NCBI GenBank assembly: GCA_037157565.1 | Contig: JAZHRO010000036.1 | Coordinates: forward strand, 21,440,501 to 21,504,500 | Source of the DNA: Thalassia testudinum | Lineage: Eukaryota > Streptophyta > Magnoliopsida > Alismatales > Hydrocharitaceae | DNA length: 64,000 nt | Direction of reading: 5' to 3' | In this document: piece after piece, positions 35,929 to 47,204 of the stretch | Position numbering within the stretch: the first letter of the stretch is position 1 | Layout: each line of letters begins with the position of its first letter | The notes under the pieces: generated by a model | Told to the model about the DNA's origin: nothing | Databases searched by the model: none | What the model saw: the letters and a program-made list of their open reading frames with translations, nothing else | Position numbers and translations under genes: made by a program

Positions 35929-37446
35929 TGATGTAAACACATTTTTTTAGGGTAAAATGCCTATTCAAGCATGTTCCTAGGCTTAGATTTGCATTACATA
36001 TTATAAATATTGCATAGCATGCATCATTCTGCATTTAGAGTAGTATAAAATTTAGGTTAATTGCATCCTTTTTGTGGTTAGGAGGGAAGGATATTTATTT
36101 CGGAGCTTCGCATTGATGATCCGATCATACGAATCTGATCAAGAAGACGATCGGAGTCCAATGCCTCTAAAATCACTTCGATCAAAGTCCCGTAGCACCA
36201 TATGCAGTCTGAGGATGATCAACAACCAAGGGACTAGGAGACATAATTTGTAGCTTCAAATGACAAATTTGACCACGTGGATGGATTCGGGTCAACGATC
36301 GCAGCCTAACTGCGTGAAAATCGACTCAATCCGACCTCTGTAGCAGCCCATACAACAAGAAGAAGATGGATGACCCAGACTGTGCCACGTGCGTAGCCCA
36401 GGCCGCCCAGCGCACGCACGCAGCACCACACGCACGAAGCAGCACGGCTGCGAGCGTGCATGTACAAGCTCGCATGTGCACAGCGTAGCACCAGCACGTG
36501 GGCGCGTGCGCGCAGCAAGGCAGGGGAGCGCAGCACCAGCTATGTGTGAGCTAGACCTACAACGACGCATGAGCTGGTCTTACAGTGACGCTTACAGCAG
36601 TCGCTAATTCTTTGCATGCCAGTAAAGCCAGCTTTGGGAGTGAGCGAGCATGAGTTGCCTATAGCGACGCTTCCAGCGACAACCTGGATGTCACTAATGG
36701 TCCCATACCTATTTTTGCCTCTTCTCCTCTACTATAAAAGGACCTACACCCCCTCCCTTCCAAGCGATCTCCTCCTACTCTACTCCCACCTGCTCCCAAG
36801 CTCTAGCAAGCCTATCAACGTTCCATTAGAGCTTGTTCTCAAGCTCCAAAGGCTCCTATTAGTGTAGCAAACCTCTGCCCCACTAAATATTCGTCCATCT
36901 TCCCATCTCCATTCATAGGTCGCCTTGGAGCCGTCCTCCCACCTCCATTCCGGTAGCAGATCATCTCCATCTTCTCACCTCCATTTCGAAGCCAAGCCGA
37001 AGCTTTCCTCAACACGACATCCTCCTGCATCTCACCTCCATCATCCCACTCCTCACCTCCTTCGTCTGAGCTTCCAACAGGCGTCGTCATCTCGCCAAAT
37101 AGCTGATTCGGGAGATTTCCTCTCACCCCCTCTCTTTTTATTCTTTTGTAGTTTATTGTAATTGACACTGGAAGTAATATATATCACATTTGTTCCACAT
37201 CTCTATCTTGAGATACATTTGCTTTTTTCCTTCTTACAAAAATAGAAAAATATAACAAAACCCTAAAATATTAAAAAGAAACGAATCGAAGCACGGTTTT
37301 CAACAAAAGTAAATGTCGCCTCCCTGTGTTCGACCCGGGACTCCCTTGGAGTTTCGGTATAAATTTTATCTGATCGACGTGTTTTGCAACTACGATGACG
37401 GGTTACTTGTAACCCTGATTTCTAACATGCAAAACACACTCGACCA
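35929..37446 (+). repeat. E4 5' LTR
   Basis: It begins TGATGTAAACACATT and ends CTCGACCA. A CpG-rich, purine-pyrimidine alternating stretch lies at about 36370-36540. Two copies of an AGYGACGCTTMCAGC unit follow (36584, 36662), then a TATA box (36733) and a U5 with the phrase TTCGACCCGGGACTCCC (about 37328). Open frames at 36292-36607 on both strands reflect the CpG-rich low-complexity stretch and are not called genes. Confidence 0.88.
36733..36740 (+). promoter_or_regulatory. TATA box of E4 5' LTR
   Basis: TATAAAAG after CTCCTCTAC, kept in the 3' LTR at 42641. About 700 bases before the LTR end. Confidence 0.65.
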
Positions 37447-37449
37447 TTT

Positions 37450-37467
37450 TGGCGCCGTTGCCGGGGA
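37450..37467 (+). promoter_or_regulatory. E4 primer-binding site, perfect tRNA-Asp complement
   Basis: TGGCGCCGTTGCCGGGGA, three bases after the LTR, matches the last 18 bases of plant tRNA-Asp(GTC) including CCA. It is the only undecayed PBS in the window. Confidence 0.92.
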
Positions 37468-38704
37468 GGCAACGGAATTTACTTTATTGTTTATTGCGTT
37501 TCTTTGCATTTACACAGCACTAACCCTACTTGTCTTTGATCTATTATCTTGCAGGTACCCTAGCATGGAGATCCAGGTGCGGTAGATCGAAGTAAAGTGC
37601 GAGTAGAGTGTTTTGTAAGTGTCCCCCACACAACCCCCACCTTAGTTTTCATTCCATAACCTAATAATTCAAACCCAAATCAACTTAGGTGCTTTTTATA
37701 AACCCTAGGATAGATTTGGTTGTTTGTTTGCCACCTCAACTCACCTCTCCATCCACATAAATAAATAAAAAATTAAAAAAAGTGTTATCTGATTGTGGGA
37801 TTTTTTGAAAGATACACACTTAACACCCACAACTTTTTATACTATGGCACACAATCACTTTCATTCTATCACTTAATCAGGATCTAACCTGTGGACCTGG
37901 AACACTTCAACTAAATACACATAAGTGAGTGGAAATCTAAATAGGTTAAGTATTCTTGTGTGCCTTAACTAAGTGGTGCAATAGGCCAATTTATTGAGTT
38001 GTTTGGGCCGCGCTACTCAATCTAAAGCTGATTCATCAAGTAAGTTGCCACTTAGGGTTGATCTTAGGGCAGAACCAGGCACTCCACATTATTTTTGATT
38101 TTTAAAGGAACATATCATCACCCGTGCTTTCAAAACTTGGAGAGTTCTACAAAACCTTAATTGAACCAACCTAAGAATTAAACCCTAAAAGCTACTAAAC
38201 AAGGTTAAATCCTAAAAGGCACATCATCAAATAACCTTGTTTGAGAACCCTGGTTGTGCACGCACACACATTTTAACTGATCATTAAGGGCACAACCCAT
38301 CTAAAAGGCCCATCACATTCTTGAAGCACCATTGTCCCAAGCCTAACTAAAATTGATTAAATGTTGGCCCTAAGGTCTGGTTTGCTTGTCGAGATCCAGA
38401 TTGAGATTATTCATGATTAACCTGCTTATACTAGTCAATCTGATGTCTAGCTAGGGGAGTAGCGTCAAACGACCGTGGCTGGGGGGTACACTAGGAACCG
38501 GAGGTGCATGACAAAGGAAGAACCTTCTCCCTAGTCCCTCCTTCTAACTGGTTGGATTGCCTGGACATAAGTAGAGTAAATCGTCCATAATCTTAGGACG
38601 AATTTTGAGAGTCTATAGACCTTTAGGCTACCCAACCTAAGGATAGGTTTGTATTTTTGTATTGCAGGGCTCCTTTCTCTTCTAATTTCCCTCCTTACTT
38701 CACC
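37468..38704 (+). other. E4 leader
   Basis: About 1.24 kb, A/T-rich with no good frame. Its first part (AACCCAAATCAACTTAGGTG near 37672, then TATAAACCCTAGGATAGAT) is shared with the short E5 leader. No gene seen. Confidence 0.65.
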
Positions 38705-40198
38705 ATGTACCCTTCCACATCCTACACACATTTCACAGCCTATCCTCCTGTCACCACTTACCCCTAAGATGAATACTATCCCGACTTAACTTGTAATTAT
38801 CCATCCACTAGCCAGGATGACTTTGATTAGGGATATGAATCCGGACCTCAATGTCCAGGGTCTAACCTTGGACAACAACACTATGATTACTATCCTTCCC
38901 ATAGCTATAATGATTATAGATCTCAATCCTTTGATGATCAAACCAACTCGATCTACAATCAGGATGAATATGATGACTATAACACCTACCCTCCCCAATA
39001 CTCCACTGAATATAGGTCACCACCATCTTTGAACAACCCAAGATGACCTACTATCAGGGAGGAACCCAAGAACCTCGACATCTTGACTCCCCTAGATTTA
39101 ACCCAAGCCCACCCAAACTTGAATCGAACCAGTTGGTTCAGGTGAACCAGATCTAGGATAGGATGTTGGCTAACTTGAGGAACACCATCCAATCTTTAGA
39201 AGCGCAGTCAACACCATGCACTGAAACACTGGAGGCTATGATCAAAATGATTGATGAACTTAATAATTCTCTATTGGATTTGCTCCAAAGTGTTATGGAT
39301 AGGGACCTGGGTGAGTTTCTTCTTGGGAAATTGTCGAGGTTGAGGATGAAATTTGTGGTTGCAGTAGTCAAATCTTGGGATGATTCTCAAGATGAACCCC
39401 CTTTAGGATAGCCAATGTCTGAACCCTCTCAGGCACCTATCCAAGGGGATACATTTTCTGAGACTGGGGATGACCAAGTTGGGCTAGAGCAACCATTTAA
39501 GGATGAACCGATTGATTCACCCGAGATCCCTAAGTCGGGAAACGAAGAAAATTATGTCTCCTTGGATCATGAAATGATTTATGATTTTGAGACATATATA
39601 AATGAGGATTATCAATTCTCTGACTCTGAGGGTGGAGTCTTTAGGTGAAGTCTCACTTGAACATAAGGAAATTGATTTTAGTGAGACAAATGGGCATGAG
39701 GAATCTGATGAACCATTTGATAGCCCATTCATTGAAGATTTGGATTCGGTTGGGGTTAACTTGGAGGATCCGAATCTTGATGATTCAATCAATGACACCA
39801 GTCCTCATCTACAACCCAAAGAGCTAACTTCTAAGATCTTTGTGCCCAAGTCAATCTTGATTCAGCCACAATTTCTAGACTTGGGAGAATCATATGGGAT
39901 GAACGATATGCTAGAGGTCTCGAAGCCTGAGCCCTTGATGTTGGAGGATAGAATTGTTGAAATAAAAATTTGGGAGGCTAATTCTGAGGTAAGTTTTATT
40001 TTGGATCTAAGGGTACCTATTGACCTAAATCCACCTACTTTCTACCAGGACCTTTACGATATCTTTCACATGCAACCCAAGCTTGAAATAACTGATTATT
40101 TTTCTGAGCTAGATCTTAAGTGGACAACCGCACCTATTGAACCATCTATACCCATTGTCCGACACTTTGGTCTTGGGTTGCACACCACTAAACCATAG
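38705..40198 (+). pseudogene. E4 single coding region (gag-like, family not recognised)
   Basis: It starts at the ATG at 38705 and reaches a stop at 40196-40198. The N-terminal ~110 codons are rich in Tyr, Pro, Asp and Ser (YYPSHSYNDYRSQSFDD, YDDYNTYPPQY). At 39163-39411 a heptad-like stretch (LRNTIQSLEAQ, ETLEAMIKMIDELNNSLLDLLQ) suggests a coiled coil. The last ~200 codons (39602-40198) are acidic and open. The frame is broken by several stops and about three shifts. I do not recognise the protein. By position between leader and 3' region it stands where gag belongs; a structural or RNA-binding role is a guess. E6 has the same three-part layout. Confidence 0.6.
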
Positions 40199-41786
40199 GC
40201 CTGGCCCCACAAACACAACAACCTTCGGTTCTGGGTGATTTCCATCCAGAAACTAAGAACCACTCGACCCTGGGGCATGGGTCTACACCATAATCTGGTC
40301 CACGTCTGTGGACATATTTTGTTAGCGGGTTTCAGGATCAATATTTTTATTTTGATTCTAACCCGCACTTGTGAATTCTCAATTTCTTCTTTATATGTAT
40401 GTTATGCCTAGTTGAAGGCATTAAACTTAGCGTGTGTGTATACACTCTTCTCTCTACGAAGCTGACCGGATTTTAACGACACTCAGGTGATATTCTGTTT
40501 ACTCTATCCTTTTCATGTCTTTATTTTTACAATGAGGATATTGCATCATTTAGGCATGGAGGGTGGATAATCCATTCCTGAAATCATTTTGTTAACTCCA
40601 TAGAATTTATTTTAGTTTCTTAAAAAGATAAAAAAAATTAAAAATTTGAAAAAATATAAGGAAAAGAAAGAAATTAGGAAAAGAGAACTTAGGCATTTGG
40701 AAGTTATTAACTTTAGGAAATGATACAAGTGGGCCTAAACACTTAGACTCTTTAGGTCTTCGGGCTTAATTAGCCCGGGTATCCACTCGAATGTGAACTT
40801 AGTCTTGAGTCCTTGCTAATTAAAATTCATTTTAATTTGGTAAATAATTTGGGATGATAAGTATGCGATTTATCAACCCACCCTCTGATTTGGGGGGACT
40901 TTAAGCCTAGGCATCTACACACAATTTTTTGCACTGACTCACTTTCCAGCGAATTTTATGAAAATTGGGTAGGTAATGGACCGACTTGGGTGGTATGGCT
41001 AGCAAGTTGTCGGTGGTAACAACTCATTAGTCAGTTGTCTAGAGCCCAGCCACAAGACCATTTTCGTTGTACTGCCTTTAGGTAAATCTTAGATCAGGGA
41101 AGTCACCTACTTAGAAAAGAAAAAGAAACACTCAAAAAGAAAAGAAAAGAAAAAGGAGAAAATAAAAAAGCAAATAAAACCACACTTCACCGCACGAGTA
41201 TGGCTGGTAAGTTGTCAATGGTAATAGCTCATCGGCCGATTGTCCAGAAGACAGCTCACAAAAAAAAATGCACAATAATTCCCAGAACACTTAGGAAAGA
41301 AGTAGGGAACTAGAATAAACCAGGGAGATATACACTGGGTTCGCTCCTGTGTTGACCCCATAAATAAAAGAAGTAGGGAGAAAGCTACCGATCATAAAGA
41401 TAAACCTTTAAGCAAGGTCACCTTGGGTCATAGAGACCCGAAGTTCATCTTAGCGGCCATTTTGTGAGTCTCAGTTTTTCACAAAGATGCTTAGTACTTA
41501 GAGTCCCTTTCGAGTCTTAGGCGGGTCGGGTAGCCGCAAAAAGTAATCCTTGAACTCTTAAACTCCAAAAGTACAAAAAAATTAGAAAAGAAGAAAAATA
41601 ATAAAAAAATGTATCTTCCCTTCTGAAATAAGGCGAGGACTTGGGCAGTCTGCATTCTGGCAGGCACCCGGGTACTGTTGGGTTTTTATAGTTTAGGACC
41701 TTAGTTGAAATTTTCAATTGTTAATAAATGACTTAGGCCTAAGCGATTAATCCTAATTTTACTTTTATACAAAGCATATAGTTTAA
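40199..41786 (+). other. E4 3' non-coding region
   Basis: About 1.6 kb. Landmarks are TTTAGGCATGGAGGGTGG (about 40550) as in the other elements, and two copies of a ~60-base unit starting ATGGCTRG (about 40995 and 41200) with AGTTGTC inside. A line GGAGATATACACTGGG (41325) is also seen in E3 (48830) and, reversed, in E8 (about 62050). No gene seen. Confidence 0.65.
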
Positions 41787-41823
41787 TTTTGCAAGGGATT
41801 AGCAAAAGATAGGCATGGGGGTA
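41787..41823 (+). promoter_or_regulatory. E4 pre-PPT stem-loop and polypurine tract
   Basis: TTTTGC (41787) pairs with GCAAAA (41802-41807), extendable with one bulge. Sixteen bases, GATAGGCATGGGGGTA, follow before the 3' LTR. Confidence 0.75.
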
Positions 41824-43354
41824 TGATGTAAACACATTGGTTGAGGGTAAAATGACTATTCATTCATGTTCCTAGGCTTAAATTTGCATTTCATGTTATA
41901 AATATTGCATAGCATGCATCATTCTGCATTTAGAGTAGTTGTATATAATTTAGGTTAATTGTGCCCTTTTTGTGGCTAGGAGAGAAGGATATTTACTTCG
42001 GAGCCTTAGATTGACAATCCGACTGTACAGACTGATCAAGACGACGATTGGAGTCCAACGCCTCTGAAATAGCCTCGATCAAAGTCTCGTAGCACCATAT
42101 GCAGTCCGAGGAAGATCAACGGCCAAGGGACATGGAGACATAATTCGGAGCTTCAAATGACAAATCAGACCATGCGGATGGATTCAAATCTATGATCGTA
42201 GCCTAACGACATGAAAATTGACTTAATTCGACCTCTATAGCAGCCCTTCCAACAAGAAGATGATGGACGGCCCAAACTGCACCATGTGGTGCAGCCCAGG
42301 TTGCCCAGTGCATGCATGCAGCACCGCATGCGCTTAGCAACGTCGGTGCATGCGAGCGCACGCAGGCGCGCATGTGCATAGCACAGCGTCAATGCGTGGG
42401 TGTGCGCACACGGCAAGGTAGGGGAGTACAGCACCAGCTATGCGTGAGCTGGACCTACAACGACGCATGAGCTGGACTTATAGCGATGCTTACAGCTGTC
42501 TCTAATTCTTTACGCACCAGCAGAGCCAGCTTTGGGAATGAGCGGGCGTGAGAGGGCATGAGCTGCCTACAGTGATGCTTCCAGCAATGGTTTGAATGTC
42601 ACTAATGGTCCCATACCTATTTTTGCCTCTTCTCCTCCACTATAAAAGGACCTACTCTATTCCCTTCTAAGCGATCTCTACCTACTCTATTCCCACCTAC
42701 TCCCAAGCTCTAGCAAGCCTACCAACGCTCCATTAGAGCCTGTTTTAAAGCTCCTAAGGCTCCTATTAGTGTAGCAAACCTCTGCCCCACCAAATATTCA
42801 TCCAACTTCCCATCCCCATTCATAGGTTGCCTTGGAGTCGTCCTCCCACCACCATTCTGGTAGCAGATCATCTTCGTATTCTCACCTCCATTCCGAAGCC
42901 ATGCCAAAGCTTTCCTCAACACGATGTCCTCCTACATCTCACCTCCGTTGTCCCATTCCTCACCTCCTTTGTCCTAGCTTCTGCCAGGCGCCATCGTCTC
43001 ACCGAATAGCTGATTTGGGAGATTTCCTCTCACCCCCCTCTCTTTGTATGCTTTCGTAGTTTACTGTAATTGACATTGGAAGTAATATATATCAGATTTG
43101 TTCCACATCTCTATCTTGTGATACGTTTTCTTGTTTTCTTCTTACAAAAATACAAAATGATAACAAAACCGTAAAATACCAAAAAGAAACGAATCGAAGC
43201 ACAATTTTCAACTAAAGTAAACGTCACCTCCCTATGTTCGACCCGGGACTCCATTGGAGTTTTAGTATAAATTTTATCTGATTGGCATGTTTTGCAACTA
43301 GGACGATGGGTTACTTGTAACCCCGATTTCTAACATGCAAAACAAGCCCGACCA
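41824..43354 (+). repeat. E4 3' LTR
   Basis: Full partner of 35929-37446, with TATAAAAGG at 42641 and the end CCCGACCA. E3 integrase sequence follows. Confidence 0.88.
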
Positions 43355-43785
43355 CCGCCTAACTGGGATGGGAATCATAAATCATGACTCAAATCAGAAG
43401 CCGAATACTACTTTTGGAAAGATTGGTATCATTTTCGACTCAGCAATGATCAAATCATCAGGTGTTGTGTTTCCTCTTCTGAAATTGATTCTATTCTATC
43501 CTTTTGTCATGACCAGGCTTGTGGCAGTCATTTCTCTAGTAGTAAGACTGCTGCAAAAGTTTTGCAGCACATGTTTTATTGGCCCACTTTATTTGTAGAT
43601 TCACAGACGTACTGTAAGGCATGTAGTCGTTGCTAAACTCTTGGTAGCATGTCACGTAAAGACATGATGCCTCTAAACTCGATTGTTGTCTGTGAAATCT
43701 TTGATATTTGAGGCATAGATTTCATGGGTGCATTCCCGTCCTCCTCTAGCTTCGAGTATATTCTACTTGCAGTTGATTATGCATA
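43355..43785 (+). pseudogene. E3 integrase, N-terminal part between E4 and E5
   Basis: YYFWKDWYHF (about 43405), QACGSHFSSSKTAAKVLQH and MFYWPTLF, then CKAC, mark the zinc-binding domain, with shifts between. GIDFMGAF (about 43712) starts the catalytic core and holds the first Asp. The preceding Trp codon is TGA (43709-43711). LLAVDYA is read before the sequence breaks at the E5 LTR. Confidence 0.78.
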
Positions 43786-44326
43786 TGATAAACACACATG
43801 AATTCATGAGAAAATGCTTATTTGTGATAGTTCCTAGCCTTAGCATTGCATATCATGTTATAAATACTGCATAACATCCATTGCATGGCATTTAGGGCAA
43901 TTGTGCATTATGTACATTAATTCTTCTATTTTATATGGCCAAGAGGTAGTGCGACATATTTATAGGCTTTGGATGGAGAATCCGACCATACGGATGAATC
44001 TGGAGCGACGATCACAGTCCGTCAACATGAATCACCCCGATCAGAGCTTCGTAGCACCCTCTACAAGAAGAAGAAGATGGACGGTCTAGATGGCACCATG
44101 TGGCGCCATCTAGGCCGCCCAACATGAACCATGGTCACCCTTGCCTCACGCATGGAGAGATCTCAGCCGTTGGATCTCAATCCAATGGCTGAGGGGCGCT
44201 CTACATCACCTCACCTTCACAAGAGAAGAGCTCAAGATTATATCATGACCGTTGGATGAGAATCCAACGGCCACGATCACATGATCAGCAGAGGCCACAT
44301 CACCCTCCACTTGACCATCCACCACC

Positions 44327-44390
44327 TTGGTGCAACGGTGAGGCACCCGCTCCTCAAAGGAGGGGTGCAGGTTCAAAACCCGCTATGCCC
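44327..44390 (+). other. tRNA-like segment in E5 LTR (A- and B-box, decayed)
   Basis: TTGGTGCAACGGTGAGGC resembles an A box. GGTTCAAAACC (44370-44380) is one base from the B-box consensus GGTTCGANNCC, the change being at a CpG. Between them lies CTCAAAGGAGGGGTGCA, as in E8. Same direction as LTR transcription. Confidence 0.6.
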
Positions 44391-44757
44391 CCAATTGCTT
44401 AGTTGAGGCAGCGCCAGCGCACCGGCCAACGCACACGTGCAGATGCGCACGCACCAACCCGCGCACTTGCACTGCAACTACTGTGTAGCAACACAACGCC
44501 AATGTGCATGCATGCAACATGGCACATGATGGGCGTACAGGAATAGCAACAACAGGGGTGGGTTAGCACAGACCTTCAACGGCAAGCTGGGTCGACCTTT
44601 AGTGACACTTACAACCTCCACTAATTGTTTGTAGGCATAAGACCAGCTGCAGGCGTGAGTGGTGGGGGTGCTATCTTCAACGATAGCTGCATGGGGTCTT
44701 TAGCGATGCTTACAGCTGCCACTATAGCCCTCTACATGAATTTCTTCTTCCCTCCAG

Positions 44758-44765
44758 TATATAAC
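44758..44765 (+). promoter_or_regulatory. TATA box of E5 5' LTR
   Basis: TATATAAC after CCCTCCAG, at the position of TATAAAAG in E4 and ~700 bases before the LTR end. Confidence 0.55.
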
Positions 44766-45460
44766 ACCCCTACACCCCTCATTCCTCTTCATCTCTACCT
44801 ACTCTACTCCCACCTAGTCCTAAGCTCTAGTCGCCTACCAAAGCTCCATTAGATCTTACTCTCAAGCTCCAAAGGCCTCCTATTTGTGTAGCATTCCTTT
44901 ATCCCTCCAAATATTCATCCCTCATCCCATTACCTTCATAGGTTGCCTTGGAGCCGTCCTCCCACCTCCATTCCAGTAGCGGATCACCTCTACCTCCTCA
45001 CCTCCATTCCAAAGCCTCGGTGAAGCATTCCTTTACCCAGCGTCCTCCTTCATCTCACCTCCGTTGTCCCGCTCATCAACTCCTTCGTCCAAGCTTCTGC
45101 CAAGCACCGTCATCTCGCCGAACAGCTGATTCGGGAGGTTCCTTCTCACCTCTCTCTCTTTTATGCTTTCATAGATTATTGTAATAGACATTTGTGCAAT
45201 ATATCATATTTGATTCCATCTATATTATGACCGATCTTATTTACAACCTTTACAAAAATAAAAAAAATATATAACCAAAGACCAAAAAGAAACAAAACGA
45301 ACTGCAGTTTTCAAACAAAGTAAATGTCACCTCCCTGTGTTCGACCAAGGACTCCCTTAGAGTTTCGGTTATAAATTTTATTTGATAGATGTGTTTTGCG
45401 AGCTATGACAACGGGTTCTCCAAACCCTAATTTTAATTCGCGAAACACACCTCATCATTT

Positions 45461-45478
45461 TGGCACCGTTGCCAGGGA
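45461..45478 (+). promoter_or_regulatory. E5 primer-binding site (tRNA-Asp type)
   Basis: TGGCACCGTTGCCAGGGA, three bases after the LTR, with two G-to-A changes against the perfect complement, both at CpG. Confidence 0.82.
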
Positions 45479-45749
45479 GACAATGCTCTTAGGTTTCTTT
45501 TCGCTTTTTCCCGCATTACTTACATATTTTTCTAACCTATCTTTATTCTTCAATTTATTGTCTTATAAGAAACTGGTCAAGGAGCCGAAGGCGGTAGATT
45601 GAAATAAAGTATGGGTAGTGATATTTGTAAGCTTTCCCCCACCACCACCACCCAAGATTTCATTTCACCACACTAATAACTCAAACCCAAATCAACTTAG
45701 GTGTTTCTTATAAACCCTAGGATAGATCTGATTGTTTGTTTACCACCTT
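45479..45749 (+). other. E5 leader remnant
   Basis: Matches the start of the E4 leader (AACCCAAATCAACTTAGGTG near 45685) and stops at TACCACCTT, where LTR sequence begins abruptly. Confidence 0.65.
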
Positions 45750-46402
45750 CAAGGCTCTAGAGAGAGCTTGTCCCAAGCTCAAGATGCTCCTTTAGAGTAG
45801 AAAAGAAAATAGTTTTCCCACCACTCATCTCCATTTGTGGAGCATCCGTGCCATCCTCTCACCGCCCTTTGGGAAGAAGATCCTTGCTACGATGCCATCT
45901 TGCCCCATACTCCATCCTCCAGCTACGTCCTCCTTCGTCCCACTCCTCACCACCTTTTTCCAGGAGACGTCAGAGCGAGTCATCCTCCGAGCGACCGTCG
46001 AGGGGGATTCTCTCACCTCTTTCTATCTTTATTGCTTTCGTAGTGCAATCTTTCTTGCTTTCCTAGTTGAAGCAAACGTTTGATTCAGAAATATATGTGA
46101 TTCTCTCTCTATCTCTCTTATATTTTGTAAGTAAATTAGTTAGAAAGCAATTGTCGATCTGATCACTTGCTTTCTAAAAAATTCCAAAAAAAATTATAAA
46201 AGATAAAAATGACAAAGAAAGAAATAAAGTGAAATGTTGATTTCATAAAACCAAATGTTCGCCTCCCCATGTTTGACCCAGGACTCACATTTGGAGTTTC
46301 AGTTATAAATTTTATTTAATCAACGGATTATCTTGCGAATTGAACTACGACGATAAGTTTTCCAAAATTTGAACCTTTTTGCGTGTGAATCTGCCTTCAT
46401 CA
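45750..46402 (+). repeat. E5 partial 3' LTR, beginning at the TATA region
   Basis: It begins CAAGGCTCTAGAGAGAGCTTG, against CAAGGCTCTATAAAGAGCTTG in E8 (read on the minus strand from ~57692). It continues to the U5 phrase TTTGACCCAGGACTCAC and the end CTTCATCA. U3 is missing. E3 integrase resumes directly after it. Confidence 0.75.
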
Positions 46403-47204
46403 ATATCCCGTTGGATCGAAGCCATACCCGCACGCACAAATGATCACAGAGTTGTCATTTCTTTCATCTAGAGTCATTATCACTCGTTTTAGGGTACCAC
46501 GTGCCATCATTTCTGACAGAGGATCCCATTTCAACAATACCCAGTTTAGGAACTTAGAAAATATGGGGTTGCACATCGTATTGCTACACCTTATCATTCC
46601 CAAACCAATAGGCAAATCGAGGTCTCTAATCGAGAGATCAAAAAGATCCTTCAAATGACAATCTGACCTGATAGGAAGGATTGGTCTTCCCATTTAGATG
46701 AGGCTTTGTGGGCTTATAGGACTGCCCACAAAACACCAATAGGCATGTCACCATACAGACATGTTTTTGGGAAACCTTACTATCTTCCTGTAGAAATCGA
46801 ACACTAGGCCTATTGGGCAATTAAAGCCTGTAATATTGACCTCATGAAGGCTGGCGATCACCGTAGATTGTAGCTTAGCGAACTTCAGGAACTTCGACAT
46901 GATTCCTATGAGAGTTCAAAGCTGCATAAAGAAAAACTAAAGGGCTTCCATGATAGACACATTTCCCGCAAGTCTTTTGCACCTGGTCAGAAGGTGTTGC
47001 TCTTTGATGCCTGTCTTAAGCTCTTCCCTAGTAAATTTAGATCTAATTGGACAAGCCCATTTATAGTTGTTAAAGTCTTCAACAACGGAGCTGTCGAAAT
47101 CACTGAACCCAACAAGGATCAACTGTTCAAAGTCAACGGTCAACATCTTAAACCTTTCTTAGAAACTCATGTTTTGGATCTTGTTGGAGAGTACTACTCG
47201 CTCT
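46403..47204 (+). pseudogene. E3 integrase, catalytic core and C-terminal part
   Basis: RWIEAIPART (46409) resumes the core. [13 protein letters not shown] (about 46510) has the second Asp, and SNREIKKIL (about 46628) the Glu. [10 protein letters not shown] and LPVEIEH (about 46785) follow, then a GPF-type module and NGQHLKPFLE (about 47140), ending at a TAG at 47204. Shifts near 46470 and 46555 and several stops break it. No chromodomain. Confidence 0.82.

Larger units (their letters stand above)
35929..43354 (+). mobile_element. E4: non-autonomous Athila-related LTR element, 7.4 kb
   Basis: LTRs of ~1.52 kb (35929-37446 and 41824-43354), a perfect tRNA-Asp PBS, one decayed coding region (38705-40198), a 3' non-coding region and a PPT with the shared stem-loop. 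No protease, RT, RNase H or integrase motif appears anywhere inside, and at 7.4 kb there is no gap where they could have been. The coding region resembles that of E6 in layout. It would need enzymes from an autonomous partner (inference). LTRs differ by roughly 10% at their starts by eye. Confidence 0.85.
43786..45457 (+). repeat. E5 5' LTR, with tRNA-like segment
   Basis: It begins TGATAAACACAC, has a CATGAATTCATG palindrome a few bases in, a tRNA-like segment (44327-44390), repeated AGYGAYRCTTACARC units (about 44600 and 44703), a TATA box (44758) and ends CACCTCATCA before the PBS. Related to E4 LTRs but ~150 bases longer, mostly from the tRNA-like part and its surroundings. Confidence 0.8.
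43786..46402 (+). mobile_element. E5: truncated LTR element (LTR, PBS, short leader, partial LTR)
   Basis: A complete LTR (43786-45457) is followed by a PBS, ~270 bases of leader and then the TATA-to-end part of a second LTR (45750-46402). Everything between leader and 3' TATA region is gone. The element interrupts E3 integrase: AVDYA lies left and SRWIEAIP right. The two LTR parts do not agree well in U5. The 3' part resembles the E8 LTR more than the E5 5' LTR, so this may be a recombinant. No clear target duplication (GCATA left, ATATC right). Confidence 0.72.

Noticed and set aside
36292..36607. Open frames rich in Cys, Ala and Arg on both strands in the E4 LTR
   Set aside because: They reflect the CpG-rich alternating stretch, lack a counterpart of the same frame in the 3' LTR, and have no motif.
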